Origin: UBA7672 sp965279085
Lineage (GTDB): Bacteria; Pseudomonadota; Alphaproteobacteria; Caulobacterales; Hyphomonadaceae
Length of the DNA: 64,000 bases
Direction: 5' to 3'
Assembly: GCA_965279085.1 (NCBI GenBank)
Contig: OZ257149.1
Span: 3,534,001-3,598,000, forward strand
In this document: positions 45,222-53,201 of the stretch, piece after piece
Numbering within the stretch: position 1 is the stretch's first letter
How the letters are laid out: every line of letters starts with the position of its first letter
Translations under genes and position numbers: made by a program
The notes under the pieces: model-generated
Database searches by the model: none
What the model saw: the letters and a program-made list of their open reading frames with translations, nothing else
What the model was told of the DNA's origin: nothing

Positions 45222-45806
45222 ATGAAGAAGACTGCGCTGGCGCTCGCTGTTGCGGCGGGCCTTATGACGACTGCGTGCGCGAGCACGTTCGAAGTATCCG
45301 ACATCAACAAGACCACGATGCGCTTCGACGGTGCCGAGGCGGTTACGCCGGCGGAGATCAAGGTCTCCAAGGACTTTGCGGTCGATAACGCCTCGCAGAT
45401 CCTGTTCCTGCGCACCAATATCGACACCGAGGCGCAGTACACGGCGTTCTTCAAGGAATCGATCGAAAAGTTCGGCTATTTTGGCCAGGTCGTGCGCAAG
45501 GACGAGTTCGAGCGCTACCTGATCTCGAAAGGCCTGCAGGACCAGATCGGCGACGTGGGCGGCTTCTCGTCGCTCTCGAAAGCCGCCGGCATCATCGGCG
45601 ACTTCATGTTCGCGGACATCGCCCTGTCGGTGAGCGCGGGCTACCAGGTGAAGGCTATCTTCACGGTCTACAACGCCCGTGACGCCTCGGAGCAGTTCAA
45701 GATCGAGCGTCAGGTGACCAACTGGTCGGGTCTTGACCAGCCGTTGTTTCTGCCGGTCCTGAACGCGTTCTTTGACTGGATCGCGAAGAACTCCGAGAAG
45801 CGCTAG
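45222..45806 (+). CDS. Hypothetical lipoprotein
   Basis: 194-aa exported protein with lipobox MTTAC (Cys19). I do not recognise the fold; the mature part is mixed alpha/beta with AQYTAFFKESIEKFGYFGQVV and ends in FFDWIAKNSEKR. Likely anchored in the envelope. It stands alone and is convergent with the NADAR gene. Confidence 0.75.
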   Translation: MKKTALALAVAAGLMTTACASTFEVSDINKTTMRFDGAEAVTPAEIKVSKDFAVDNASQILFLRTNIDTEAQYTAFFKESIEKFGYFGQVVRKDEFERYLISKGLQDQIGDVGGFSSLSKAAGIIGDFMFADIALSVSAGYQVKAIFTVYNARDASEQFKIERQVTNWSGLDQPLFLPVLNAFFDWIAKNSEKR

Positions 45807-45809
45807 GCT

Positions 45810-46286
45810 TTACCCTCCCGCCGTCCGCAATTCTTCGCGGACGGCCATGAGGGCCTGGCCGAGAAGGTTCTGGCCCTGCCAGTTCGCGGGATCGCGGGCG
45901 GCAGGGTCGTCCTCCGCCAGCCCGATGCCCCAGATGTAATCTTTCGGGTTCGCTTCGGCCAGGATCGCATCGCCCGTGTCGAGCAGGCGGCGGCGGAGGC
46001 CTGCGTTCTGGCCGAACTTGGCGCGGTTGCCGTCGGTTACGATCGCGACCTTGTGCGCGTCCCAGACCGCCTGGTCGAAGCCGGAGACGCGTGCGCCCAT
46101 CAGCTTGTGCTCGTGCGGGCTGTCGGACTTCAGGATCCGTTCCGCCATCGCATCGTCGCCGAACAGCCGCGCCTTGCGCTCGTGCATGTACTGCTCGGCG
46201 CAGATGTAGGTGTTTCCGTCCGCCGTGTAGTTGGACGGGTGGAACTGGCTGAAGGGGCCCTTCATGAAGAGCAGTACGGCTGGCAT
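45810..46286 (-). CDS. NADAR-domain protein (YbiA-like)
   Basis: 158 aa of the NADAR/YbiA superfamily. Characteristic stretches are GPFSQFHPSNY, CAEQYMHERKARLFGD, KLMGARVSGFDQAVWD, AKFGQNAGLRRRLLDTG and DYIWGIGL. Known members are N-glycosidases acting in riboflavin-intermediate clean-up or on ADP-ribose adducts. The stop at 45810 is 3 bp from the lipoprotein stop. It lies 3 bp downstream of the cobalamin adenosyltransferase gene, so the two form an operon. Confidence 0.9.
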   Translation of the reverse strand: MPAVLLFMKGPFSQFHPSNYTADGNTYICAEQYMHERKARLFGDDAMAERILKSDSPHEHKLMGARVSGFDQAVWDAHKVAIVTDGNRAKFGQNAGLRRRLLDTGDAILAEANPKDYIWGIGLAEDDPAARDPANWQGQNLLGQALMAVREELRTAGG

Positions 46287-46289
46287 GGC

Positions 46290-46868
46290 CTAGCGGTTCG
46301 CGCCAGGAACCCAGAGCACGTCGCTGGCGCCATTGTCGTTGGCGCGCCGCGCGGCGACGAAGAGGAAGTCTGACAGCCGATTGGCGTAGGCGAGTGCGAA
46401 CTGGGAGACGACCTCGCCTTCGGTGGCGGCGAGTTCGGCGACCAGGCGTTCGGCGCGGCGCGATACGGTGCGCGCCACGTGCAGGTAGGCAGCGAGCGGC
46501 GAGCCGCCCGGCAGGATGAAGCTGTTGAGCGGCGGGATCACAGCGTTGATTAGGTCGATCTCGGTTTCGAGGCGGGTGACCTGCGCCTCCACGATGCGCA
46601 GGGCCTCCCAGCCGAGCGGCTTGTCGCGCTGGGGCGTAGCGAGATCTGCGCCGAGGTCGAAGAGGTCGTTCTGGATGCGGCCGAGCATGGCGTCGAGGTC
46701 GGGGTCGGCCGTGCAATGGAGGCGGGCGACGCCGATCGCGGCGTTGGTCTCGTCGACCGCGCCATAGCTTTCGACGCGCAGGTTCCACTTATCGACACGC
46801 TCGCCGGTGGCGAGGCCCGTCGTGCCCTTGTCTCCGGTTCGGGTGTAGATCTTGTTCAGGACGACCAT
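46290..46868 (-). CDS. Cob(I)yrinic acid a,c-diamide adenosyltransferase (PduO-type)
   Basis: Attaches the 5'-deoxyadenosyl group to cob(I)alamin, making the coenzyme for B12-dependent mutases. It has 192 aa of the PduO/MMAB type. KIYTRTGDKGTTGL at the start is the ATP-binding signature, followed by VESYGAVDETNAAIG, LPGGSPLAAYLHVARTVSRRAER and NRLSDFLFVAAR. Start 46868 gives the usual MVVLNKIYTRTGD. It precedes the NADAR gene; HIG1 and ETF genes are near. Confidence 0.95.
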   Translation of the reverse strand: MVVLNKIYTRTGDKGTTGLATGERVDKWNLRVESYGAVDETNAAIGVARLHCTADPDLDAMLGRIQNDLFDLGADLATPQRDKPLGWEALRIVEAQVTRLETEIDLINAVIPPLNSFILPGGSPLAAYLHVARTVSRRAERLVAELAATEGEVVSQFALAYANRLSDFLFVAARRANDNGASDVLWVPGANR

Positions 46869-46948
46869 GCGCCAATGTCGCGTCAGCGGCCCCAACCCGT
46901 CAACGGAGATGGGCCGTCAACGGATAAACCCCTGCGATATGAGGGAGT

Positions 46949-47347
46949 TTAGTGCGCGTAGGCTTCGTGACGGGCCGAAATCGAGCCGAGCACGTCGAGC
47001 GAAGGGCGCGGAGCGAGCCGGAAGGGCACGCGGCGCGGGTCGGCGAGGGCGGCGCGGGGCGAGAAGAGCCAACCGGCAAGGCGCGGGGCGGTTTCCAGCA
47101 GGGCGGCAACCGAACGCGGTTCGCCGAGGATTGTCATGTGGCAGTGGCCGTCCAGCGAGCGGACGACGTCGGCTTCCAGCGTCGCGTCGAAGCGGCGGAT
47201 GCGTTCGTTGAGGCCGATGATCGCCCATTCGGCGTCGGCTTCGCCGCGCTGGAGGGCCTCCAGTGCATTCGCGATGCCTTGGGCTTCGTTGGCGAACCAG
47301 CGCCAGAAAGCACGGGGATTCAGGTCGACCGTACCGCGTCCGAACAT
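46949..47347 (-). CDS. Conserved-looking hypothetical protein, 132 aa
   Basis: No family recognised. The protein starts MFGRGTVDLNPRAFWRWFANEAQGI; an Arg/Leu-rich helical core and ADVVRSLDGHCHMTILGEP follow. ATG 47347 has GGTGGAG upstream (about 47360). No signal or membrane segment. It precedes the adenosyltransferase on the same strand, 80 bp apart. Confidence 0.62.
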   Translation of the reverse strand: MFGRGTVDLNPRAFWRWFANEAQGIANALEALQRGEADAEWAIIGLNERIRRFDATLEADVVRSLDGHCHMTILGEPRSVAALLETAPRLAGWLFSPRAALADPRRVPFRLAPRPSLDVLGSISARHEAYAH

Positions 47348-47526
47348 CCGGATAACTCCACCCGAGCCCACATCCTGAATCATGTTGCCAGCAACAGTTT
47401 CAGGTTTGGAAAACGCGATCGGTGAAATTCAACCGATCATCTCTTTTCCAACGAGCAGGCAACGTGGACGTAAGGGCGTCGTTCCCGCAGTGCGGAAGCG
47501 GCGGCGGCGAGTGTTGCCGGAATGAC

Positions 47527-47736
47527 TCAGCGGGGGTTGAAGGCGCCCACGGACCAGCCGAGCAGGCAGATCAGCACGATGGCGATGAACTGCACCAGAA
47601 CCCTGAGCCGCATCAGCTTGTTGGAGCGGGAGCGCGCCTGCCCGTCATTGCGGACGAGGTTCACGACACCGAAGGCGAGCACGATGAAAACGGCCGCGAT
47701 GGCGAGGTAGACGCCGTAGGAAAGCCAGAGCTGCAT
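47527..47736 (-). CDS. HIG1-type twin-transmembrane protein
   Basis: 69-aa membrane protein with two helices (about 3-26 and 43-63) linked by a polar loop RNDGQARSRSNKLMRLRV. This matches the small HIG1-domain proteins that lie near cobalamin adenosyltransferase and ETF genes in alphaproteobacteria. Their exact role is not settled; mitochondrial homologues associate with respiratory complexes. Confidence 0.85.
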   Translation of the reverse strand: MQLWLSYGVYLAIAAVFIVLAFGVVNLVRNDGQARSRSNKLMRLRVLVQFIAIVLICLLGWSVGAFNPR

Positions 47737-47784
47737 GCGTGCTTTCTACGCCTGAAACGAGGATTACGCCATGCGGCCTGGCGC

Positions 47785-48312
47785 CTAGCGGCTGCCATCG
47801 GGGGAGAAGCGGTCCTCGGTCCAGACCAGATCGCCAAAAGCCATCGCTTCGCGCAGCTTGATGACAAGATCGCGCGTTTCGACGCCGCCGCAGCCGGCGG
47901 TATAGGTGACGGTCTTCCGCTTTCCGGCCTCGGTGCGCCAAGTGATGTTCACCGTCGGCGCGCCGGACTGGCAATTTTCCGACATTTTGATCGTCTGGTC
48001 GGGGGGCAGGGTCCAGAAGCTGGCGTCGTTGAGGACCTTTTCCGCCTCGTCCCACGCCTTCTTGCCGAGCCGCCCCTCGCTGACGCCCGGCGTCTTCACG
48101 AACTTCACGCCGTTCAGCCGATATGCGCCGCTAGGGTACAAGTTCATGTCGTAGACCGGGCAGGTCTGGGCGCATTCGCCTTCTGACAGGACGATCACGG
48201 GTTCGCCGGTCTGAGCCTGCGTCACGCCCTGTTCGCTGGCCGAACAGGAGGCTGCCGCGGTTGCGAATACCGCGGCCAAGGCGAAGCGGAGGGCGGGTAG
48301 CGTCCCCAACAT
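47785..48312 (-). CDS. DUF6438-type exported protein
   Basis: 175 aa with a signal peptide; Cys23 (AAASC) may be a lipoprotein attachment site, though the lipobox is not perfect. The mature start GECAQTCPVYDMNLYPSGAYRLNG is the DUF6438 pattern with two close cysteines. Unknown function. ATG 48312 is preferred over a TTG three codons upstream. Confidence 0.76.
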   Translation of the reverse strand: MLGTLPALRFALAAVFATAAASCSASEQGVTQAQTGEPVIVLSEGECAQTCPVYDMNLYPSGAYRLNGVKFVKTPGVSEGRLGKKAWDEAEKVLNDASFWTLPPDQTIKMSENCQSGAPTVNITWRTEAGKRKTVTYTAGCGGVETRDLVIKLREAMAFGDLVWTEDRFSPDGSR

Positions 48313-48351
48313 GCCGGCCAACCTAGATTGCGTCGCGCCGTCTGGCGAGGG

Positions 48352-49119
48352 TCAGGCTTTCTTGAACCGGAACAGGAACTGGTCCGTGTGACGGCGCAGG
48401 TCCGGGGCGAAGGGCGACTTGGCGCGGTCATCCTCCGGGTTCACCAGAATCTCGCTTTTCTCGACATAGGTGAGACCCGCGGTCTTCGCGGCGTCGAGGA
48501 TATGGGCCGGATCGATCCGATGCAGCGTCTGGGCCGAGGTTTTCGCGGGCGTGCCGACGACGGCGGAGTGGTCCATGGCGATGAATTCGCCGCCGGGCTT
48601 CAGGACACGGGCGATTTCCTTGAAGGCGCCGGCGGGATCGCCGAGGCCCTGCGTGTCCTTGGGCGTGAACCAGACTTCATGGGGGCCGAGGATCCAGAGC
48701 ACTTTATCCACGGAGCCATCAGCGGCTTCGAGCTTGTCGAAGTGCGACTTGGTGATGACGGCGTTGGGGAGCTGGCCGCCATCGACGCGCGTCTTGTAGG
48801 CGGCGTCGCCATACGCGAACTCGGGCGGGAATTGCACTATCAGCTTGCCGGTTGGTCCGATGGCTTTGGAGAGCAGGAAGGAATACCAGCCGCGGCCGCC
48901 TTCCATCTCCAGCACGGTCTGGCCGGGACGGAGTCCGGCGAAGGCTAGGACCTCGGCGGGCTTGCGTGCGGCGTCATCCTTGAGGTCGTCGGCCGGGCGC
49001 GAGGTGTCGGCCATGATCGCGGCATAGTCCGCGACACCTAGCGCGGGCGGCCCGGCGGGCGTGGTGGCGCAGGCGACTGCGAGAAGCGCAACGGCGCCAG
49101 CAAGTGCAGAACGAAGCAT
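48352..49119 (-). CDS. Exported SAM-methyltransferase-fold lipoprotein 1
   Basis: 255-aa protein with a signal peptide and Cys17 (LLAVAC). The remainder has a class I methyltransferase fold: motif I reads VLEMEGGRGWYS (the first Gly of GxGxG is Glu), followed by GPTGKLIVQFP, FDKLEAADGSVDKVLW and ARVLKPGGEFIAMDHS. S-adenosylmethionine is not expected in the periplasm, so the biochemical role is open. The neighbour at 49194 is a paralogue; both end in QFL(F/L)R(F/Y)KK. Confidence 0.84.
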   Translation of the reverse strand: MLRSALAGAVALLAVACATTPAGPPALGVADYAAIMADTSRPADDLKDDAARKPAEVLAFAGLRPGQTVLEMEGGRGWYSFLLSKAIGPTGKLIVQFPPEFAYGDAAYKTRVDGGQLPNAVITKSHFDKLEAADGSVDKVLWILGPHEVWFTPKDTQGLGDPAGAFKEIARVLKPGGEFIAMDHSAVVGTPAKTSAQTLHRIDPAHILDAAKTAGLTYVEKSEILVNPEDDRAKSPFAPDLRRHTDQFLFRFKKA

Positions 49120-49137
49120 GAGTGTCCCTCCCGGACG

Positions 49138-49169
49138 AAAAAGGCGCGGACCGCCTTGCGATCCGCGCC
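49138..49169 (-). terminator. Rho-independent terminator
   Basis: GGCGCGGA (49143-49150) pairs with TCCGCGCC (49162-49169); on the minus strand it is followed by TTTTT (49142-49138). It lies after the second methyltransferase-like gene and would separate it from the first copy downstream. Confidence 0.86.
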
Positions 49170-49193
49170 CACTTTTCGGTGAGTCTGTCAGAC

Positions 49194-50003
49194 CTACGGC
49201 TTCTTGTAGCGCAGAAGGAACTGGTCTGTCTTGCCCTGTACGGCGGGGTCGAACACGTCCTTGCTCTGATCGTCGGCCGGGTTGGCGAGGATGTTGCTTT
49301 CTTCCTCGAGCGCGAAGTTGGCGGCCGTCGCCAGCGCTTTTATCTGCATCGGGTCGATGCGGTGGATGTTGCCGCTGGTCGTCGGCGTGCCTTGCGGGGC
49401 CGAGTGGTCGATGATCACGAACAGGCCGCCGGGCTTCAGGATGCGCGAGATTTCCGTGAACACGGCCGCGGGCTGGCCCATCGGCAGTTTGCCGCAAGCC
49501 TCTACGCAGTAGAGTTCGTGCGGGCCCTGGAACCAGGTGACGACGTCAACGCTGGCATCGGCCGCGTCGAGCTTGTCGAACATCGACGCGGATTTCGTGA
49601 CGTTGGGGAGACGGTTGTTCTCGAGGCGCTTGGCCGCGTTGGGATAGAAGGAGTCGAACTCCTTCGGAGATTGCATGATCACCTTGCCGGTCGGGCCGAC
49701 AGCACGCGACAGCAGTTCGGTGAAGTAGCCGCCGCCTGCTTCGATCTCGAACACGGTCTGGCCGGGCATGATCTTCGAGAAGGCCAGCACTTCAGCGGAC
49801 TTGCGAGCGGCGTCGCGCGCGGCATCGCCTTCGAACCGGTCCGGCGCGGCGAGGAGCGCAGCATAGTCCGGGCCCGGAGGCGGAGCGGGTGTTTCGGCGA
49901 CAGGCGCCGGTTCGGCGGGCTTGGGCGCTTCACCGCCGCAGGCGGTTGCAAATGCGAGCGCCGCGAGCGATGCGCCCGCGATCTTCCAGAGGTTGTTTTC
50001 CAT
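49194..50003 (-). CDS. Exported SAM-methyltransferase-fold lipoprotein 2
   Basis: 269 aa, tandem paralogue of the gene at 48352. The signal peptide ends at Cys22 (ATACGG), then comes a Pro/Ala-rich linker (about 26-46). Motif I reads VFEIEAGGGYFTELL; VGPTGKVIMQSP, FDKLDAADASVDVVTW and SRILKPGGLFVIIDHS follow. DPMQIKALATAA near the C-terminus is also shared. Both copies keep the DIDH-like aspartate in (A/V)(M/I)DHS. A strong terminator follows. Confidence 0.85.
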   Translation of the reverse strand: MENNLWKIAGASLAALAFATACGGEAPKPAEPAPVAETPAPPPGPDYAALLAAPDRFEGDAARDAARKSAEVLAFSKIMPGQTVFEIEAGGGYFTELLSRAVGPTGKVIMQSPKEFDSFYPNAAKRLENNRLPNVTKSASMFDKLDAADASVDVVTWFQGPHELYCVEACGKLPMGQPAAVFTEISRILKPGGLFVIIDHSAPQGTPTTSGNIHRIDPMQIKALATAANFALEEESNILANPADDQSKDVFDPAVQGKTDQFLLRYKKP

Positions 50004-50125
50004 GTGTCTCTCCCTGTCGGCGCCATCACGCCGCGTTGGGCCGGAAGATACACCACGCCAGATGCCGGACTAGTCCGTGAATTCTTGCGGCGGCGTCATG
50101 CAAATCGATTCTGAAACGTAGAGGC

Positions 50126-50154
50126 TTGCAAATGGTTCAACGTTGAACTATCTA
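50126..50154 (+). promoter_or_regulatory. Possible promoter of the micropeptide-Acg-MarR operon
   Basis: TTGCAA (50126-50131), 17 bases, TATCTA (50149-50154). The match to sigma-70 boxes is weak (4/6 and 3/6), but spacing is ideal and the -10 falls exactly between the two operator palindromes. Treat as inference. Confidence 0.35.
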
Positions 50155-50168
50155 GTTCAACGTTGAAC
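50135..50168. promoter_or_regulatory. Tandem 14-bp palindromic operators (probable MarR sites)
   Basis: GTTCAACGTTGAAC occurs at 50135-50148 and again at 50155-50168, each a perfect palindrome, with TATCTA between them and centres 20 bp apart (two helical turns). Size and symmetry fit a dimeric MarR repressor, and the regulator encoded at 51471 is the obvious candidate, autoregulating its operon. Confidence 0.75.
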
Positions 50169-50215
50169 AAAGAGCCGCGTGAACCTCGCCGAGCGGCCGA
50201 AAAAGGAGACAGACA

Positions 50216-50326
50216 ATGCGCCTTTTCTTCTCCCTCGCTCTGTTCGCTGCCGTGTGGTCGGCGACCGTGCTGATCGCTCCCCGTCAATCGGTCCTGTTCG
50301 TATCAACTGCTGTCGGGGTCGCGTGA
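50216..50326 (+). CDS. 36-residue hydrophobic peptide ORF
   Basis: ATG at 50216 with AAAGGAGAC five bases upstream, a strong ribosome site. The 36-aa product starts MRLFFSLALFAAVWSATVL and is one hydrophobic helix with Arg2 and Arg24 at its ends. The TGA overlaps the ATG of the nitroreductase-like gene (TGATG). It may be a translational leader or a real membrane micropeptide; both are inferences. Confidence 0.55.
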   Translation: MRLFFSLALFAAVWSATVLIAPRQSVLFVSTAVGVA

Positions 50327-51474
50327 TGGTTGGACGGCGCGGGGTTCTGAAGCTGATCGGCGGCGGGGTGGTGCTGGCCGCGGTGGCGGCGGGCGGGTGG
50401 TATGTCGCCAACGGCCCATCGGATGAGGCGCGTCAGGCCTGGCGCGAGGCGGGAGAGCCGAAGGAGAAGCGTCGGCGCTTTCTTTCGTATGCACTGCTCG
50501 CGCCGAATCCGCACAACACCCAGCCATGGTTGGTGAAGCTGGAAGGCGAGGACGATCTCGTCCTCTATTGTAATCTGGATCGGCGTCTGCCCGAGACTGA
50601 CCCGTTCGATCGGCAGATCACGCTGGGGTGCGGCGCGTTCCTCGAACTTCTGTCGATTGCTGCGGCCACGGAGGGTTTCCTTGCCGAGATCACGGCGTTC
50701 CCCGATGGCGAGCCCGGCGAGCGGCTTGATGCGCTGCCCGTGGCGCGCGTGAGGTTCATCGCAGGCGCGGCGCAGCCGGATCCGGCATTCGCTTACGTTC
50801 TTGAGCGGCGCACCAACCGGAACACGTACTCAAAGCAGGATGTGGCGGCAGACTTGCTGGCCCAGTTGCAGGCGGCTGGAAGCGTCCACGGCATTGCGGG
50901 CCACATGACAGGCGAGGGCGATCTCGCGGCGAAGTTGCGCGACATCACGTGGCGGGCGCACGAGGTAGAGATGCTCAATCATCGTACGCTGAAGGAAAGC
51001 GTCGACCTGATGCGTATCGGCAATTCGGAGAGCGTGAAGCACCGCGATGGGCTGACCCTCGACGGGCAGATGATCGAGTTCGCGAAGATCGCAGGGGTGA
51101 TGTCCCACGAATCCATGCTCGATCCGATGTCCGACGCTTTCAAGCTGGGCATGGATCAGTTCCGCGAGAAGGCCGCATCGGCACGTGCGTTTGCCTGGAT
51201 CACGGGCGGCGAGGGACGGCGCGGCCAGATCGATGCCGGCCGGGCCTATGCACGCCTCGCGCTCAAGGCGGCGGAGTTGAAGCTGGCCATCCATCCTTGG
51301 AGCCAGAGCCTGCAGGAGTATCCGGAGATGCGCGGGCTGTATGAAGAGGTTCACGGCCTGATTGGCGGCGGGCAGCGAATCCAGATGCTTGTGCGCGTGG
51401 GCCACGCTGATCCCGTGGTTGCGGCGCCTCGGCGCGGTGTCGAGGCGCTGATGATGGACATTCAGACGGCATGA
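50326..51474 (+). CDS. Acg-type nitroreductase-like protein with Tat-like signal
   Basis: 382 aa. The N-terminus MVGRRGVLKLIGGG has a twin arginine and a hydrophobic stretch (about 12-30), so it is exported or membrane anchored. The nitroreductase-like core begins with LLAPNPHNTQPW (FMN-binding region of the Acg family) and contains ERRTNRNTYSK and AWITGGEGRRGQIDAGRA. Members of the Acg group may bind FMN without clear enzyme activity. It is overlapped at both ends, by the 36-aa ORF and by marR (ATGA), and preceded by a likely MarR operator. Confidence 0.84.
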   Translation: MVGRRGVLKLIGGGVVLAAVAAGGWYVANGPSDEARQAWREAGEPKEKRRRFLSYALLAPNPHNTQPWLVKLEGEDDLVLYCNLDRRLPETDPFDRQITLGCGAFLELLSIAAATEGFLAEITAFPDGEPGERLDALPVARVRFIAGAAQPDPAFAYVLERRTNRNTYSKQDVAADLLAQLQAAGSVHGIAGHMTGEGDLAAKLRDITWRAHEVEMLNHRTLKESVDLMRIGNSESVKHRDGLTLDGQMIEFAKIAGVMSHESMLDPMSDAFKLGMDQFREKAASARAFAWITGGEGRRGQIDAGRAYARLALKAAELKLAIHPWSQSLQEYPEMRGLYEEVHGLIGGGQRIQMLVRVGHADPVVAAPRRGVEALMMDIQTA

Positions 51475-51917
51475 GCCAGCGCGACGACATTCCTTTCTAC
51501 TTCCGCCTGTTCACCGAAATCTCGATCATCGCCCAGCTGTCCGGCGCAAAACTGGAGCGGGTGCTGCCCGAGGGCATGTCGCAGGCGCAGTTCGGCGTGC
51601 TGACTCACTTCACGCGGCTTGGCGAGCAGTGGGGGCCGAGCCGGCTGGCTGCCGCGTTCCAGGTGACCAAGGGGGCGATGACCAACACCCTTCAGCGGCT
51701 GGAGGCACAAGGTTTTGTGCGGATCACTGCCGATGATAAGGACGCACGCGCCAAGCTGGTCGAGATCACGGAGGCCGGAAGACGAGCGCACGAGAAGGCC
51801 GTGCGCGCTACCGGCGCGCTGTTCAGCGAAATAGCCGGGCTGGTACCGGTGGGCGACGTGAAGGGAGCGCTGCCTTTCCTCGAATCCCTCCGAAAGATCA
51901 TGGACGAACATCGCTGA
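51471..51917 (+). CDS. MarR-family transcriptional regulator
   Basis: 148-aa winged-helix regulator. Wing-helix core: MSQAQFGVLTHFTRLG, WGPSRLAAAFQVTKGAMTNTLQRLEAQGFV (recognition helix), RITADDKDARAKLVEITEAGR (wing). Starts inside the Acg gene end (ATGA), so it is last of the operon. Family members often sense phenolic or electrophilic compounds; the ligand is unknown here. Probable target: the twin palindromes at 50135-50168. Confidence 0.93.
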   Translation: MSQRDDIPFYFRLFTEISIIAQLSGAKLERVLPEGMSQAQFGVLTHFTRLGEQWGPSRLAAAFQVTKGAMTNTLQRLEAQGFVRITADDKDARAKLVEITEAGRRAHEKAVRATGALFSEIAGLVPVGDVKGALPFLESLRKIMDEHR

Positions 51918-52025
51918 AGTTCACCTTGGGTAAGGCTTCCCCACAGCCGGTTCGCGGCGTTATCATCCTGACAGTGTCCGGCCCAACGCCCGAAAAGAGG
52001 CGCGGCCACCCCACAGGAGGTCCCC

Positions 52026-53102
52026 ATGCGGTTTCTGAAAACCGGTCTTTCGGCTTTGGCTCTCGCGATGCTGGCTGCGCCGGCGATGGCGCAGGTTCCG
52101 CGCGACGCCCAAGGCAAGCCTGATCTCACCGGCATCTGGACCAACGCGTCGCTGACGCCACTGTCGCGGGCGCAGGGCGTGAAGTCGCTGGTCGTGAGCG
52201 AGATGGAGGCGAGAAAGATCGCCGACGGCACGTCGATCGCGGGCATCCCGGCCGACGATCCCGACTTCAACAAGAACGCGCGTTACTCCGACCCGACCAA
52301 GGGCGCCCCGGAGAAGGGCGGCTCGGACTTCGGTCTGAAGGGCTACGACTCGTTCTGGGTCACGCCCGGCACGATGCTCGGCAAGGTGAAGGGCGAATAC
52401 CGCACTTCCAATATCGTCGATCCGCCGAGCGGCCAGCTGCCGTACAAGGATCCGGCCGAACAGATGCGCAAGGGCATGATCGGCTTCCAGCGCTACATGA
52501 CCGGCAACGCGCCGTATGAGGGCCCAGAGGAAACCGCTATCTCCGAGCGCTGCCTGATCGGTTTCGGCCAGACGGGCGGGCCCGGCATGCTGAGCGTGCT
52601 GTACAACAACAACTACCAGTTCGTGCAGACGCCGAAGCACATGATGATCCTGGTCGAGATGGCGCATGATGTGCGCGCCGTGCCGATCTTCGCAACGGCG
52701 GACGAGGCGCGGAGGAACCACCGCCCTGACGCGATCAAGCCTTGGCTGGGCGACACCGTCGGCTGGTGGGAAGGCGACACGTTCGTGATGGAGACGATCA
52801 ACGTCAATCCGCTGCAGGCCGAGAATCAGTCCTTCCCGCTGTCGGGCAAGGGCGTGGTCACCGAGCGCCTAACGCGCACAGGCGAGAAGGACATCCACTA
52901 CGAGTTCACGGTCAACGATCCCGAGACCTACACGCAGCCGTGGAAGGCCGAGCTCAGCTTCTATCCGACGACGAACCTCTATGAGTACGCCTGCCATGAA
53001 GGCAATTACGGCATGTTCGGCATCCTCGCGGGCGCGCGTGAGAAGGAACGTCAGGCGGCGGCGGCGGCCAAGCCGGTGAAGGCCAAAGGCAAGGGCAAGT
53101 AG
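52026..53102 (+). CDS. Secreted EYACHEGNY-family protein, copy 1
   Basis: Uncharacterised exported protein, 358 aa, signal peptide cleaved near AMAQ (residue 23). Conserved blocks: GKPDLTGIWTNASLTP, PEKGGSDFG, SERCLIGFG, YNNNYQFVQTP, WLGDTVGWWEGDTFV and, near the end, YEYACHEGNYGMFGILAGAR. A Lys/Ala-rich tail ends it. One of three copies in this window; copy 2 follows after 99 bp. Putative conserved residues include Cys/His in ACHEGN, but no catalytic role can be named. Confidence 0.84.
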   Translation: MRFLKTGLSALALAMLAAPAMAQVPRDAQGKPDLTGIWTNASLTPLSRAQGVKSLVVSEMEARKIADGTSIAGIPADDPDFNKNARYSDPTKGAPEKGGSDFGLKGYDSFWVTPGTMLGKVKGEYRTSNIVDPPSGQLPYKDPAEQMRKGMIGFQRYMTGNAPYEGPEETAISERCLIGFGQTGGPGMLSVLYNNNYQFVQTPKHMMILVEMAHDVRAVPIFATADEARRNHRPDAIKPWLGDTVGWWEGDTFVMETINVNPLQAENQSFPLSGKGVVTERLTRTGEKDIHYEFTVNDPETYTQPWKAELSFYPTTNLYEYACHEGNYGMFGILAGAREKERQAAAAAKPVKAKGKGK

Positions 53103-53201
53103 GGCGGTTGCTCGCGCGGCGTTGATCACTATGACGCTGCGATAGAGGTTTCCGCGAACGTAAAGCCGTGCTTGTGTCCCTCCCAATCAGGGAGAGAGAC
53201 A

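Noticed and set aside
45810..46286. NADAR gene as phage defence
   Set aside because: Its operon partner is a B12 enzyme and no defence gene is near.
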